Assembly: GCA_003576845.1 (NCBI GenBank)
Contig: QEVJ01000004.1
Location: 1 to 64,000, forward strand
Reading direction: 5' to 3'
Length of the DNA: 64,000 nucleotides
Origin: Planctomycetota bacterium
GTDB taxonomy: Bacteria; Planctomycetota; Planctomycetia; Pirellulales; PLA5
In this document: in pieces, positions 16,003 through 24,746 of the stretch
Layout of the letters: every line of letters begins with the position of its first letter
Position numbering within the stretch: position 1 is the first letter of the stretch
Position numbers and translations under genes: made by a program
The notes under the pieces: model-generated
Database searches by the model: none
What the model saw: the letters and a program-made list of their open reading frames with translations, nothing else
Told to the model about the DNA's origin: nothing

Positions 16003-17778
16003 TTATTCTCTTGGTCTTGGCAATACTAGAATAACCTCTGCCCCTGGGGGACTGCCATCGCCCAGCACGATTTCTCCCCCGTGAGCTTCGACGATCCGCC
16101 GGCAAATCGCCATTCCCAGGCCGGTTCCGCGGGCTTTGGTAGTAAAGAACGGCTCGAACGCCCGCATGCGCTGTTCCCGCGACATTCCCGGCCCATCGTC
16201 GCGAACGGCGATTCGCACGGCCGGTCCACTAGGCATCCGGGCTTCTTCATACCGAACGTCGACGCGCGAGACGCTTTCCGACGCCTCCAGGGCGTTTTGC
16301 AGCAGGTTCCGCAGAACCTGCCCCGCCGCCCGACGGTCGGCCCAAACGGTCGTATCGGTTGTGCCGGTGTGCTCGACGAGCGCGACCGCGCGGCCTTGGC
16401 GAAGGCCCACCAGGTCCTCCCAGGCCTCGCAAACCACCGCCCGCAGGTCCACCGCCTCGCACGAAAGCCGCATCGGCGCGGCATAATCCCGCACCGCCTC
16501 GTACTGATCGCGAAGAAAATATTGCGCCGCCTGAACCTCGCCGAGCAGTTGCACCGCCTCGGGCCGATCGGCGACCCGCTTCACCAGCATGTCGAGTCCC
16601 GCCTGGCTCCGCTGAAGCGCGTTGCGGCTTTCGTGCGTCAGCGCCGTCATCGCTTCGCCGATCGCCGAAAGCCGCGCCGATTGCAGAAGCTGCTCGCGAG
16701 CCACCCGATGCGCCAGCGCCACCCGCGCCCACAACCACGCCACGACGAACAGCACCAGCACCAGCGCCGTGAACAGCCTCCACAACCCGTCCCGCAGCCG
16801 CGCCGCTTCCCGTTCCATTGCTGCGACCGGAACGTGCGCGACAATTCGCCAGGCATAGTCCCTTGCATCGCTCGAAACCGAACTCGGCGCGCTGGTGAAT
16901 CCGACCCCACTTTGGATTCGGGCGAGCGGCCGCACTTCCCGATGCGTCCACAGCCCTTCGCGGCTCGCGAATTGCCCCTGCTCGGCCGCCGCGATTGCCC
17001 GCCACGTTTCGGGAAAGGCCGTCGCAAATGAGATTTCGCGTTTCTCGGCATACATGAACGCCCATTCCTGCTCCGGCGAAGGCCCCAAGAGCCAATAGCC
17101 GTCGGCGTTGACGAGCGCGACGTCGCCGAGTGCCCCAATCGCCGCTTCGCGAAGCCGATCGAGCAACCGCGCCCCAAGGTAGTTCACGATCACCACGCCG
17201 CGAAACGCGCCGTCGTCGGCAAACACGGGCGTCGCAAACCGAATCGTCGGCTTCACCGGCCGTTCGATCGCTCCGTCCTCGACGTTCAGATCGAACGGCG
17301 ACACGTAAAGCTGTCCCGACGCAAGCCGCGCCGCTTCCTGGAAGTAGTACCGATCGCGCTTGTCTTGCAACTTGTCCGCCGGCACGATCTCCGTGCCCCG
17401 CTCGCGATAATTCACCCGCACGACCTCCATCCCCTCGGCATCCAAAAACCGGGCCTGGTCGTAAATCCGCCGCTGCTCGAGAAACAGCCGATACTCCTCG
17501 GCCAACGCCTGCCGTCCTTCAGGCTCTCCTCCGGCAAGCAACTCTCGCAGCGTCCGCAACTGCGAGAGGATCATCACGTCGGCCACGACGGTCCGCAACT
17601 CGCCGCCGATCACCTGCTGCTGCCGCGTCACCACGTCGCGCTCGTTCGCCTGCCACGCTTCTCTCAGCGACGCAACCTGGCTGAAGTACAACGCCAACAC
17701 AATCAGCGCCGTCACCGCCACGAGCGGCAAGAAGATCGCCGCAAAACGAAGCAACAATTGTCGGCTGGGGCGGAACAT
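16003..17778 (-). CDS. Membrane histidine kinase with extracytoplasmic Cache domain
   Basis: A 591-residue sensor kinase. A first membrane helix (about 10-32) is followed by a large outside domain (about 35-320) with Cache features: YDQARFLDAEGMEVVRVNY, DRYYFQEA, FATPVFADDGAFRGVVIVNYLG, LVNADGYWLLGPS. A second helix lies at about 335-355. The HisKA region has the phospho-acceptor His near 380 (ALTHESRNALQRS). The ATPase domain shows N-box LLQNALEAS, G1 DDGPGM, F-box FEPFFTTKARGTGLGMAICRRIVEAHGG. It is the cognate partner of the ANTAR regulator encoded just downstream, a pairing typical of small-molecule-sensing antitermination systems. Ligand unknown. The upstream region carries an inverted repeat. 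Confidence 0.9.
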   Translation of the reverse strand: MFRPSRQLLLRFAAIFLPLVAVTALIVLALYFSQVASLREAWQANERDVVTRQQQVIGGELRTVVADVMILSQLRTLRELLAGGEPEGRQALAEEYRLFLEQRRIYDQARFLDAEGMEVVRVNYRERGTEIVPADKLQDKRDRYYFQEAARLASGQLYVSPFDLNVEDGAIERPVKPTIRFATPVFADDGAFRGVVIVNYLGARLLDRLREAAIGALGDVALVNADGYWLLGPSPEQEWAFMYAEKREISFATAFPETWRAIAAAEQGQFASREGLWTHREVRPLARIQSGVGFTSAPSSVSSDARDYAWRIVAHVPVAAMEREAARLRDGLWRLFTALVLVLFVVAWLWARVALAHRVAREQLLQSARLSAIGEAMTALTHESRNALQRSQAGLDMLVKRVADRPEAVQLLGEVQAAQYFLRDQYEAVRDYAAPMRLSCEAVDLRAVVCEAWEDLVGLRQGRAVALVEHTGTTDTTVWADRRAAGQVLRNLLQNALEASESVSRVDVRYEEARMPSGPAVRIAVRDDGPGMSREQRMRAFEPFFTTKARGTGLGMAICRRIVEAHGGEIVLGDGSPPGAEVILVLPRPRE

Positions 17779-17793
17779 GCGGCGAGAACGAAA

Positions 17794-17924
17794 GGATTGA
17801 GGGTCGAGGATTGAGGATCGAGGATTGCGGGGAGGCGTGTTGGGGACCGTATTCTAACTTCGTTGTAGCCGGTCTGTTGACCGAGCCACGCGGCGTTCCC
17901 TCAATCCTCGATCCTCACTCCTCC
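17794..17924. repeat. Inverted pair of GAGGATTGAGGATCGAGG repeats
   Basis: Left arm about 17794-17827 (words GGATTGAGG, TCGAGGATTG) and right arm about 17898-17924 (CCTCAATCCTCGATCCTC) are complementary and flank about 70 bases between the histidine kinase start and the radical SAM gene end. Fragments of the same words occur at the very start of the window, at 90-101 and at 36189-36199. Confidence 0.6.
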
Positions 17925-17932
17925 AACCTACC

Positions 17933-18829
17933 TCATTCGCTCATCCACGTTGTCCCGCCATAGAACGCCTCCGCGACAAGCCCCGTTTCCCGCCGTACCC
18001 GGTCCGCGAGCGCGTCGACTTCGGTGTCTGCGAGCGGCAGGACGTAACTCTCCGCCGGCCGCCGCGCGACCGTGTAGACCTGGACCAGCTTGATCCGCCC
18101 CCCGCTCGCCACGATCTCGTTGAGCCGGTCGCAGAACGCCTCGACCTCGGCGTCGCTCGGCGCCTCGCCCGCGACCCGCATGAACAGCGATTGAATCACG
18201 ATCGGACGCGCGCGGGCTGCCGCCGCGATGTTGTCGAGCACCTGCCGGAACGGAATCGTCGTGCGGTCGACCAAGCGGAAGTATTCCTCCGTGCCCGCGT
18301 CGAGCTTGGCCCATACCTCGCCCTGGTTTTCGTCGAGCAGTTTGAGCCCGCGCTCGACGGCCGGCCGATGAAACATACTCGCGTTGGTAATCAGGACCAT
18401 CTTCACATCGTCGAGCCCGTGCTTGCGTTTGAGCCCGGCACACTCGGCGATAATCTCATCGAAGTTGCGATAGGTCGTCGGCTCGCCGTCTCCCGAAAAC
18501 GCGATGTCATTCACGCACCGCAGCGCCCCCGGCGTATCGCGAAACTTGGGAAGGTCGAAAATCTCGCCGCTCTTGGCCAGCGCGAGCGCGGCGTCCAGTT
18601 CCGCGAGCAGCCGCGGCATCTCGACGAACCGCGTTTCCGCGGCCATCGTCCGATCCACCTGGCAATAGATGCAGTCGAAGTTGCAAACCTTGTCCGGGTT
18701 GAGATTCACGCCGAGCGACAATCCCCGCGCGCGGCGGCTGAGCACCGGATACACGAACCGGTTCGCATCGAACCGGCGCTCGTGCGCGGCAAAAAGCGGC
18801 GTGACGGACGGTGAGGCGTTCTCGGACAT
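17933..18829 (-). CDS. Radical SAM protein
   Basis: A 298-residue radical SAM enzyme with the CxxxCxxC cluster at Cys49, Cys53, Cys56 (KVCNFDCIYCQVDR). The GGE-like strand reads DIAFSGDGEPTTYRNFDEII, followed by MVLITNASMF and a WAKLDAGTEEYF loop. The overall pattern (LSLGVNLNPDKVCNFDCIYCQ...IQSLFMR...RIKLVQVYTVARRPAES) is that of COG0731-like radical SAM proteins related to wybutosine-type enzymes. The substrate is not known. The ATG at 18829 is preferred because the upstream in-frame sequence translates an intergenic inverted repeat (18877-18938). No evident operon partners. Confidence 0.87.
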   Translation of the reverse strand: MSENASPSVTPLFAAHERRFDANRFVYPVLSRRARGLSLGVNLNPDKVCNFDCIYCQVDRTMAAETRFVEMPRLLAELDAALALAKSGEIFDLPKFRDTPGALRCVNDIAFSGDGEPTTYRNFDEIIAECAGLKRKHGLDDVKMVLITNASMFHRPAVERGLKLLDENQGEVWAKLDAGTEEYFRLVDRTTIPFRQVLDNIAAAARARPIVIQSLFMRVAGEAPSDAEVEAFCDRLNEIVASGGRIKLVQVYTVARRPAESYVLPLADTEVDALADRVRRETGLVAEAFYGGTTWMSE

Positions 18830-18876
18830 GGCCACCAATCGAGCGCGGCAACTTGGGAGCCGAACCCGGAAATGTA

Positions 18877-18938
18877 GGAGGCGAATCCCGTCGCCGAGAG
18901 TCCGCTCGCCACTGCTGTTGGCGAAAGGATTCGCCTCC
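18877..18938. repeat. GGCGAAAGGATTCGCC-type inverted repeat, copy 2
   Basis: Arms at 18877-18897 and 18918-18938. The left arm has diverged (GAATCCCGTCGCC), so pairing is imperfect. It lies upstream of the radical SAM gene. Confidence 0.75.
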
Positions 18939-19195
18939 AACAGCACGTGGTTCCTGGATCGGTTCTTCGGCCACACGGCCGAGCGAAGCCCTCGTCCGCC
19001 CCTATCGCCCGAATTCTAGACAGCCGGCGAACTTACGGCCACGCCCGCGCCGCCGCGTTAGGCCGAAAAAGACGAACCAAACGCAGCGAGCAAACATTCC
19101 GCGCCGCCGGATTAAAGTATCCCCGCGGCCGCCTCCGATACCAACGATTAGACGCTTGCCGGCAAAAACGCTTCATGCGTTCGCGTTTCAGGATG

Positions 19196-19235
19196 AAGGT
19201 CATGGTAAGTCGAAGGATCGACTTACCATGACCTT
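19196..19235. terminator. Perfect 17-18 bp hairpin downstream of the TPR gene
   Basis: AAGGTCATGGTAAGTCG (19196-19212) pairs perfectly with 19219-19235 around AAGGAT; an additional A-T pair leaves an AGGA loop. On the plus strand it is followed by TT. The TPR gene ends 20 bases away, so it may act as its terminator or as an mRNA-stabilising structure. Confidence 0.55.
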
Positions 19236-19254
19236 TTGTTGCGCGCTGGTCCGC

Positions 19255-20715
19255 CTATTTCCCCGGGGGCGACCCGCTCCCCGTCTTTCCTTTGAGCGTC
19301 GCGAGCAATTCCGTCGCCGCCTTGCGGTTCACGAACGGCTGATCCGACTCCACCGCCACCTCGAGCACGCGCGCCGCGTCTTCGGACCGCTTCGGATCGT
19401 TCAGCATCACCTTGGCGATGTAATACCGCGAGTCGGGCGTCAGCACGTTCGCGTTCGCCACTTGCTGAAGCGCCTGTTGCGCGTCGGCCAAAGCGCCCCG
19501 CTGATACTGCACCCAACCGAACGTCGACATCGCGTCGAACCGCTGCTGGCTCTGGCCGTTGATCGGGAACCGCTGGATATTCATGACCGCGAATTCCAGC
19601 GCCCGATTCTGCTTGGCCTCGTCGGTCTGCTCGGCCAGGAGCAACGCGAGATTGTTCGAGGCGTCGAAATTGCCCGGCGACTGCAAGTGGGCCAATTCGA
19701 AATAGTGCTCGGCCGTCGTAAAGTCGTTCCGCAGCCGCGCGACGTAGCCGCGAACGAGCTTCGCCGTCAAATCGTTCTCGTTGAGCTTAACCGCCTCCTC
19801 GGACTGCGCGAGGGCCACGTCGAGCAAGTTGGAGGCCATCGCGATCTGCGCCGCCCGCAGCCGCACGCCGAAATCCTTGGGATGATTGCGGACCGCCAGG
19901 TTGATCGAGTCCGTCGTCTTCTTGTCGTCCTTGTCCCGGCGCTGATAGAGCGCCGCCATGCTGAGCTCCGCCATCGGCGACGGCGGATTCTTCCGGTCCG
20001 CGGCCGCCTTGTTCAACTCGTCGGCCTTCTGGAAGGCTTTGTAGGCCTCCGAGCCCTTGTTCAAGTAGAACAGCACCTGCCCCAAGGCGTTGTACGCCGC
20101 CGCGCTCTCCGGGTCGAGCTTGATCCATTGGTCGACCATCGTCTTCGCGCGGTCCCATTGCTCGCGGCGCTGCGACACGACGGCCAGACCCTGCAGCGCC
20201 CGCCGCTGGAAGTTCTGCTTGCGTTTCGGGTTCTCCGCGAACTTCTCCGAAAGCTTCAAGCCTTCGGCAAACAACACGTCGGCGTCGGTCACTCGGCCTT
20301 CGGTAATCGCCAGATCGCCGAGGACGACATACGGTTCCGGATCGCCCGGCGCGGCGGCGACGGCCCGTTCCAGCCACGCGCGGCCCAATTGCACGTTGCG
20401 GCCCAAAATGCTCAGCTTGGCCATCAACATCTCCGGCGGCGGAATCTCCTTTGCCATCGCCTTCGCATTCTTGAAGTGCTGCAACGCCCCGTTGAAGTCG
20501 TTGAGCGTAAACTTCGTGATCCCATCGTCGACTTGAGCGTGCTTCGGCCCGACTTCCGCGACGGAATCGGCGAGCAGGTCCTTAGCGGTTAACCGTGGCG
20601 CTTGCGCCGCCGCCGGCGACGGGTCGATCACCGCCCAACACCCAACGGCGGACGCGGCGACCAGCGCCCAGCGAATCCACTTCTCGTTAAACGGGATACG
20701 TAGCGGATGGCTCAT
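19255..20715 (-). CDS. Exported TPR-repeat protein
   Basis: A 486-residue protein with an N-terminal hydrophobic segment (IRWALVAASAVGCWAVI) ending near AAAQA, which acts as a signal peptide or anchor. At least eight tetratricopeptide-like helical pairs follow, for example FTLNDFNGALQHFKNAKAM, AWLERAVAAAPGDPEPYVVLGDLA, MVDQWIKLDPESAAAYNALGQVLFYLNKGSEAYKAFQKA and FTTAEHYFELAHLQSPGNFDASNNLALLLAE. Such proteins serve as assembly scaffolds in the periplasm. The Gly/Ser/Pro-rich tail GSGSPPGK is disordered. The ATG at 20715 is preceded by GAAGGTGA. No partner gene is evident; the next gene upstream is more than 500 bases away and divergent. Confidence 0.8.
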   Translation of the reverse strand: MSHPLRIPFNEKWIRWALVAASAVGCWAVIDPSPAAAQAPRLTAKDLLADSVAEVGPKHAQVDDGITKFTLNDFNGALQHFKNAKAMAKEIPPPEMLMAKLSILGRNVQLGRAWLERAVAAAPGDPEPYVVLGDLAITEGRVTDADVLFAEGLKLSEKFAENPKRKQNFQRRALQGLAVVSQRREQWDRAKTMVDQWIKLDPESAAAYNALGQVLFYLNKGSEAYKAFQKADELNKAAADRKNPPSPMAELSMAALYQRRDKDDKKTTDSINLAVRNHPKDFGVRLRAAQIAMASNLLDVALAQSEEAVKLNENDLTAKLVRGYVARLRNDFTTAEHYFELAHLQSPGNFDASNNLALLLAEQTDEAKQNRALEFAVMNIQRFPINGQSQQRFDAMSTFGWVQYQRGALADAQQALQQVANANVLTPDSRYYIAKVMLNDPKRSEDAARVLEVAVESDQPFVNRKAATELLATLKGKTGSGSPPGK

Positions 20716-21277
20716 CGAACTTCACCTTCGAAAAAACTGGAAATTTGGATTCGCGCGAAACGCCCCATGCGCGCGGCCGAGGTTGGCTCCCCCGTGCCGC
20801 TGCGAAAGCTCGTTGTCTCGGGCCTTTAAGTGTAGGCCAGAACCTGACTTGCCACGGCGACGATCCGCCCGCCGTACGCGACAACGCCTCGCGCGATGCA
20901 ATCCGCGTCGAGAATGCCTCGCCAATCCTGACCCGCCAGTCGCCGTTCCCCGAGCGCCCAACCGCCACCGCCGATACATCTGTGATAATCGTTGTTGCCG
21001 GGCAACGCAAACGAAATGGAACGGCCAGTAGCACCTCGCGCCAATATCCTTCCGAGAGGGCATGTCGCGACGCCGGGTTCGTCGACCTCGCAAGGCGCGT
21101 TTAGGGTGAAAACCCCAGCGATCCCGTCCGCCGGCAGATCGGCGTTTCGTTCTTCGACAGGAACGCGCTTGCGATCCCCCGGACGCTCATTTACACTGCC
21201 AATGTCCGGCCAAGAGGGGCCGCTATTGGTGCACGGATCGCGTTCAATCGGGTGTATCTTCCAAAGGGACGTACCAA
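20716..21277. other. Divergent intergenic region, no gene recognised
   Basis: 562 bases between the divergent TPR and Spy-like genes. Open frames here have no family features or ribosome binding sites. No clear repeat, hairpin or promoter pair could be picked out. Confidence 0.4.
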
Positions 21278-21721
21278 ATGAATCGATGGATTTCGTCGAC
21301 CGCCGTTCGCTTCCTATCGCTGTCGTTGTTCTGCGCGGTGGCAATCGGGGCCGCCGTCGCCCAAGACGCCGCCAAACCCAAGCCTGCCAGAGCCAAGCCC
21401 AAGGGCCGCCTGCCGGCACACTACGGCAAGCTCGTCGATGCCGGGCAAAAAGAAAAAATCTACGCGCTCCAATCCGAATTCGCCGCCAAGAAGGAAGCCT
21501 TGCAGAAGCAGCTCGACGCCATCGAAGCCGAAGAAACGGCCGCCATCGAAGCCGTCCTGACGCCGGCGCAAAAGGAGAAACTCGCCGCGCTTCAAGCCCA
21601 GGCCAAAGCCGCCCGCGAAAAGAAGGCCGCCGAGAAGAAAGCCGGCGCCGGAAAAGCCGCCGAGGAGAAGGCCGCGGGTGAAAAACCGGCGCCCAAGGCC
21701 GCGGCCAAGAAAGCCGCCTAA
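21278..21721 (+). CDS. Small secreted Lys/Ala-rich coiled-coil protein (Spy/CpxP-like)
   Basis: A 147-residue protein: signal peptide (about 1-29, ...AAVAQ), then a helical central part (KLVDAGQKEKIYALQSEFAAKKEALQKQLDAIE...) ending in VLTPAQKEKLAALQ. The last stretch resembles the LTxxQ motif of the periplasmic Spy/CpxP family. The C-terminal third is almost only Lys, Ala, Glu and Gly and is expected to be disordered or coiled coil. Planctomycete genomes hold many of these. The ATG at 21278 follows AAAGGGA. A chaperone-like or stress role is an inference. Confidence 0.65.
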   Translation: MNRWISSTAVRFLSLSLFCAVAIGAAVAQDAAKPKPARAKPKGRLPAHYGKLVDAGQKEKIYALQSEFAAKKEALQKQLDAIEAEETAAIEAVLTPAQKEKLAALQAQAKAAREKKAAEKKAGAGKAAEEKAAGEKPAPKAAAKKAA

Positions 21722-21977
21722 GTCCGGCAGCGGCCGACGATCGACGACGGTCCACGATTGACGACGATCCATTTACCCGGCGGGCGTGAGGTCACGCCGC
21801 CATCCGGGCCACTTTGCCGCGCCCGACGCCTCGCCATTCGGCGGCGCGTCGGGCGTTTCGCTGCGCTGGGCAAACTATGGCAAACGATCGTCCGGCCGAT
21901 TAGCATGGCGGCCGTGGGAGTGGTGTTGTTTCGGCTTGAAGACCGATTCCTTCCGACGATTGGGTTTGAGGTACACG

Positions 21978-23258
21978 ATGAAAGCGACGATCGCTCGACG
22001 GTGCGCCCTGGGGTTGGCGGCTATTGCTCTGACCGCGAATTTGGCCGCCGGGCAAGAATGGACCCGTTTCCGCGGCCCGAACGGTTCCGGCGAGAGCGAC
22101 GCCACCGCCATCCCCACGAATTGGACCGACGCCGACTACAACTGGAAAATCGACCTTCCCGGCGAAGGCCAGGCGGCGCCGATCCTCTGGGGCGACAAGC
22201 TCTTCATCACCGGCAGCGACCCCAAAACCGCCGAACAGCACGTCCTCTGCATCGACGCCAAGACCGGCGAGCAACTCTGGCAAAAAGACTACCCGTCGGC
22301 CACCCACACTCTGCACAAGCTCAATACCTTCGCGTCGAGCACGCCGACCGTCGACGCCAACACGCTCTACGTCGCTTGGGCCGAGCCAAGCGCGATCACC
22401 CTCCTCGCCCTCAGTCACGCCGGCGAAGAAAAGTGGCGCAAGAATCTCGGTCCGTTCGTGAGCCAGCACGGTTTCGGTACCTCGCCGATCCTGTACGAAG
22501 ACCTCGTCGTGCTCGGCAACGATCAGGGCGACGAACAGGCCAACGGCGAGAGTTTCTTGGTCGCCCTCGACCGCAAGACGGGCGAACAGCGCTGGCGAAC
22601 GCCGCGCAAAACGCGCGAAGTGGCCTATTCCACGCCGTGTGTTTACAAGCCCGCCGCCGGCCCGCCGGAACTCGTCTTCAACAGCGGCGCCGAAGGGATA
22701 ACCAGCGTCGATCCTAAGACCGGGAAAGTGAACTGGCAGATCGATCTGTTCGACAAGCGATCGTGCAGTTCGCCGCTCGTCGTCGGCGACGTCATCTTCG
22801 GGAGTTGCGGCTCCGGCGCGGGCGGCGGCAACTACGTCGTCGCCGTGCGCGCGCCCAACGGCAAGGACCGCACCGCCCCCGAAATCGCCTACAAGATGAC
22901 CCGCGCCGCCTACGCTCCCTACGTGCCGGGCTTCGTCGCCAAGGGCGACCTCGTGTTTCTCTGGAGCGACAAGGGATTCGTCTCGTGCCTAAACGCCGCG
23001 ACCGGTAAGGCCCTTTGGCAAGAGCGCGTCGGCGGAACGTACTATGGCTCGCCGATCCGCGTCGGCGACTACATCTATTGCCAGGAAGCGAGCGGCGACA
23101 TGGTCGTCGTCGCGGCCGACACGAAATACAACCTCGTCGCCCGCAACAAGCTCGGCGAACCCTCGAACAGCACGCCCGCCGTCGCCGGCGGCGTGATGTA
23201 TCTACGAACTCTGTCGCATTTAATGTCGCTAGGCGGCAAGCAAGCGGCCGCGAAGTAA
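21978..23258 (+). CDS. Secreted PQQ-like (BamB-type) beta-propeller protein
   Basis: A 426-residue protein with signal peptide (LGLAAIALTANLAAG) followed by the planctomycete opening EWTRFRGPNGSGES. At least six propeller blades follow with the PQQ/BamB repeat pattern (for example CIDAKTGEQLWQKDYP, ALDRKTGEQRWRTPR, SVDPKTGKVNWQIDL, CLNAATGKALWQERVGG). Such propellers act as secreted binding or scaffold proteins; most planctomycete members have no known cofactor or partner. The ATG at 21978 has GAGG at a good distance; the longer upstream frame is rejected. The short esterase gene follows 95 bases downstream on the same strand and may be cotranscribed. Confidence 0.9.
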   Translation: MKATIARRCALGLAAIALTANLAAGQEWTRFRGPNGSGESDATAIPTNWTDADYNWKIDLPGEGQAAPILWGDKLFITGSDPKTAEQHVLCIDAKTGEQLWQKDYPSATHTLHKLNTFASSTPTVDANTLYVAWAEPSAITLLALSHAGEEKWRKNLGPFVSQHGFGTSPILYEDLVVLGNDQGDEQANGESFLVALDRKTGEQRWRTPRKTREVAYSTPCVYKPAAGPPELVFNSGAEGITSVDPKTGKVNWQIDLFDKRSCSSPLVVGDVIFGSCGSGAGGGNYVVAVRAPNGKDRTAPEIAYKMTRAAYAPYVPGFVAKGDLVFLWSDKGFVSCLNAATGKALWQERVGGTYYGSPIRVGDYIYCQEASGDMVVVAADTKYNLVARNKLGEPSNSTPAVAGGVMYLRTLSHLMSLGGKQAAAK

Positions 23259-23353
23259 AAGCGGACCATGCGAAAGCTGAAAGCCGGCCCGCTCCTGTCG
23301 CCTAACTCCTGCCCCCCGCTTTCTATTCACGTCGCCAATCTGAATTCACTGCC

Positions 23354-24133
23354 ATGAACACCCTCCTCCTCGCCGCCGCCCTGCTGGGAACCACCGCCGT
23401 GAACGATACGGACGCCTACGAGCATCGGGTCTACAAATACACGGGCGGCGAGTACAAGGACGAGGAGTTCAAGTACCGCCTGCTCTCGCCGGCCACGGTC
23501 GAACCCGGCAAGAAGTATCCCATCGTGCTCTTTCTACACGGCGCCGGCGAGCGCGGCGACGACAACGAAGCCCAGCTCAAATACTTCCCGACGTGGATGG
23601 CCGCCGCCAAGACGCGCGAGAAATACCCGTGCTTCATAATCGCCCCGCAATGCCGCGACAGAAAGACCTGGAGTCAGGCGAATTGGGCCGCGAAGGATTC
23701 CGACGCGATGCCGAAAGAGCCGACCGACCAGATGAGGGTGGCCATCGGCATTCTGGACAACGCCATGAAAACGCTGCCCATCGACGATCGCCGGGCCTAT
23801 CTCACCGGCCTGTCGATGGGCGGCTACGGATCGTGGGAACTCGCCATGCGGCAGCCCGACCGTTTCGCCGCGGTCGTCCCCATCTGCGGCGGCGGCGACG
23901 AATCGCAGGCCGCCCGCATCGCCAAGCTCCCCGTCTGGGCCTGGCACGGCGACGCCGACAACGCCGTCCCCGTCGAACGCTCGCGACGAATGATCGAAGC
24001 CCTCAAAAAAGCCGGCGGCGAACCCAAGTACACCGAACTCAAAGACGTCGGCCACGATAGCTGGACCGCTGCCTACACCCGCGAGGACGGGGCAATCCCG
24101 TGGATGTTTGGGCAGGTTCGCGGATCACGGTGA
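23354..24133 (+). CDS. Secreted esterase / prolyl-oligopeptidase-like alpha/beta hydrolase
   Basis: A 259-residue alpha/beta hydrolase with a short signal peptide. Oxyanion-hole region FLHGAGERGDD (about 60-70); nucleophile Ser154 in GLSMGGYGSW; acid Asp200 or Asp202 in AWHGDADNAVPV; His234 in DVGHDSW. It belongs to the phospholipase/carboxylesterase-like group (DUF-type poly(3-hydroxybutyrate)-depolymerase relatives) commonly found next to glycan-degradation genes, where it may remove acyl or feruloyl groups. The full triad is present, so it is probably active. The substrate cannot be read from the sequence. Same strand as the upstream propeller gene. Confidence 0.87.
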   Translation: MNTLLLAAALLGTTAVNDTDAYEHRVYKYTGGEYKDEEFKYRLLSPATVEPGKKYPIVLFLHGAGERGDDNEAQLKYFPTWMAAAKTREKYPCFIIAPQCRDRKTWSQANWAAKDSDAMPKEPTDQMRVAIGILDNAMKTLPIDDRRAYLTGLSMGGYGSWELAMRQPDRFAAVVPICGGGDESQAARIAKLPVWAWHGDADNAVPVERSRRMIEALKKAGGEPKYTELKDVGHDSWTAAYTREDGAIPWMFGQVRGSR

Positions 24134-24182
24134 GGCCCGCGTGGAATTCGCCGACCGCGCGCCAAGTTTGCTTGACGTTCGA

Positions 24183-24737
24183 TCAGGCGCCGTTTTCATT
24201 GGAGTTGCTCTTCGGCTCCGTACCGCACGGACTTTCGAACCGGCACGAAGATGAATTATCAACGGCAGCGAGACAACCGTCGCAAACTGCCGACTGCACC
24301 GCAATCCTCATTGCGGACCTGGTGAATTTCTTTACTGCCCGGCTCAATGAAAGCATTCGGTTGATCATGACATCAATCTGCTCTTCACGCTCCGCAAGCA
24401 AGTCGTGGTGTACACTGTTAGCCCATTCGCACGTCGTGTCGCCGTCGGTTTGTTCCACGTGAATGTCGCCAACCTCGGCAACGGCAATGGCGACGAGAAA
24501 GATATCCTCGGTTCGGCTTCCTCGTTTGGCGTTTAGCGCAACGGCTATTCTAGCGAGTTCTTCCGGCGATTGAACGCGGTAGACACTGACGCCGTGTTCG
24601 TCCGGATCAGCGCTGAAGACCCTCTCGCGAATGCTCTTAGCACCATCGGTCCAATGAGATCGTCGGTCAACCTTCCTCACATAACATGGTCCGGAGATGC
24701 CCCACGCAGCATCGATGCTGAATGACTCTTGAATCAT
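24183..24737 (-). CDS. Hypothetical protein, third gene of an unknown operon
   Basis: A 184-residue protein of no recognised family, probably cytoplasmic: no signal peptide or membrane segment. The C-terminal part contains scattered Cys (CDGC, CGTEP) and a Ser/Asn-rich end. The N-terminal half has the pattern YRVQSPEELARIAVALNAKRG, which may be an alpha/beta fold. It is the last gene of a three-gene minus-strand set, starting 10 bases after the stop of the preceding gene. Its base composition is visibly less GC-rich at wobble positions than that of neighbouring genes, which fits accessory DNA. Confidence 0.6.
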   Translation of the reverse strand: MIQESFSIDAAWGISGPCYVRKVDRRSHWTDGAKSIRERVFSADPDEHGVSVYRVQSPEELARIAVALNAKRGSRTEDIFLVAIAVAEVGDIHVEQTDGDTTCEWANSVHHDLLAEREEQIDVMINRMLSLSRAVKKFTRSAMRIAVQSAVCDGCLAAVDNSSSCRFESPCGTEPKSNSNENGA

Positions 24738-24746
24738 TGGGCTTGA

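Larger units (their letters stand above)
18830..19254. other. Intergenic region with repeat and long hairpin
   Basis: 425 bases between the radical SAM gene start and the TPR gene end. It holds copy 2 of the GGCGAAAGGATTCGCC repeat and a perfect 18-bp hairpin at 19196-19235. No gene is recognised. Confidence 0.6.

Noticed and set aside
18811-20592. 593-codon frame on the plus strand opposite the TPR gene
   Set aside because: Arg-rich shadow; the minus strand carries clear TPR sequence.
20745-21104. 119-codon frame in the divergent spacer before the Spy-like gene
   Set aside because: No ribosome binding site, no motif; looks like chance.
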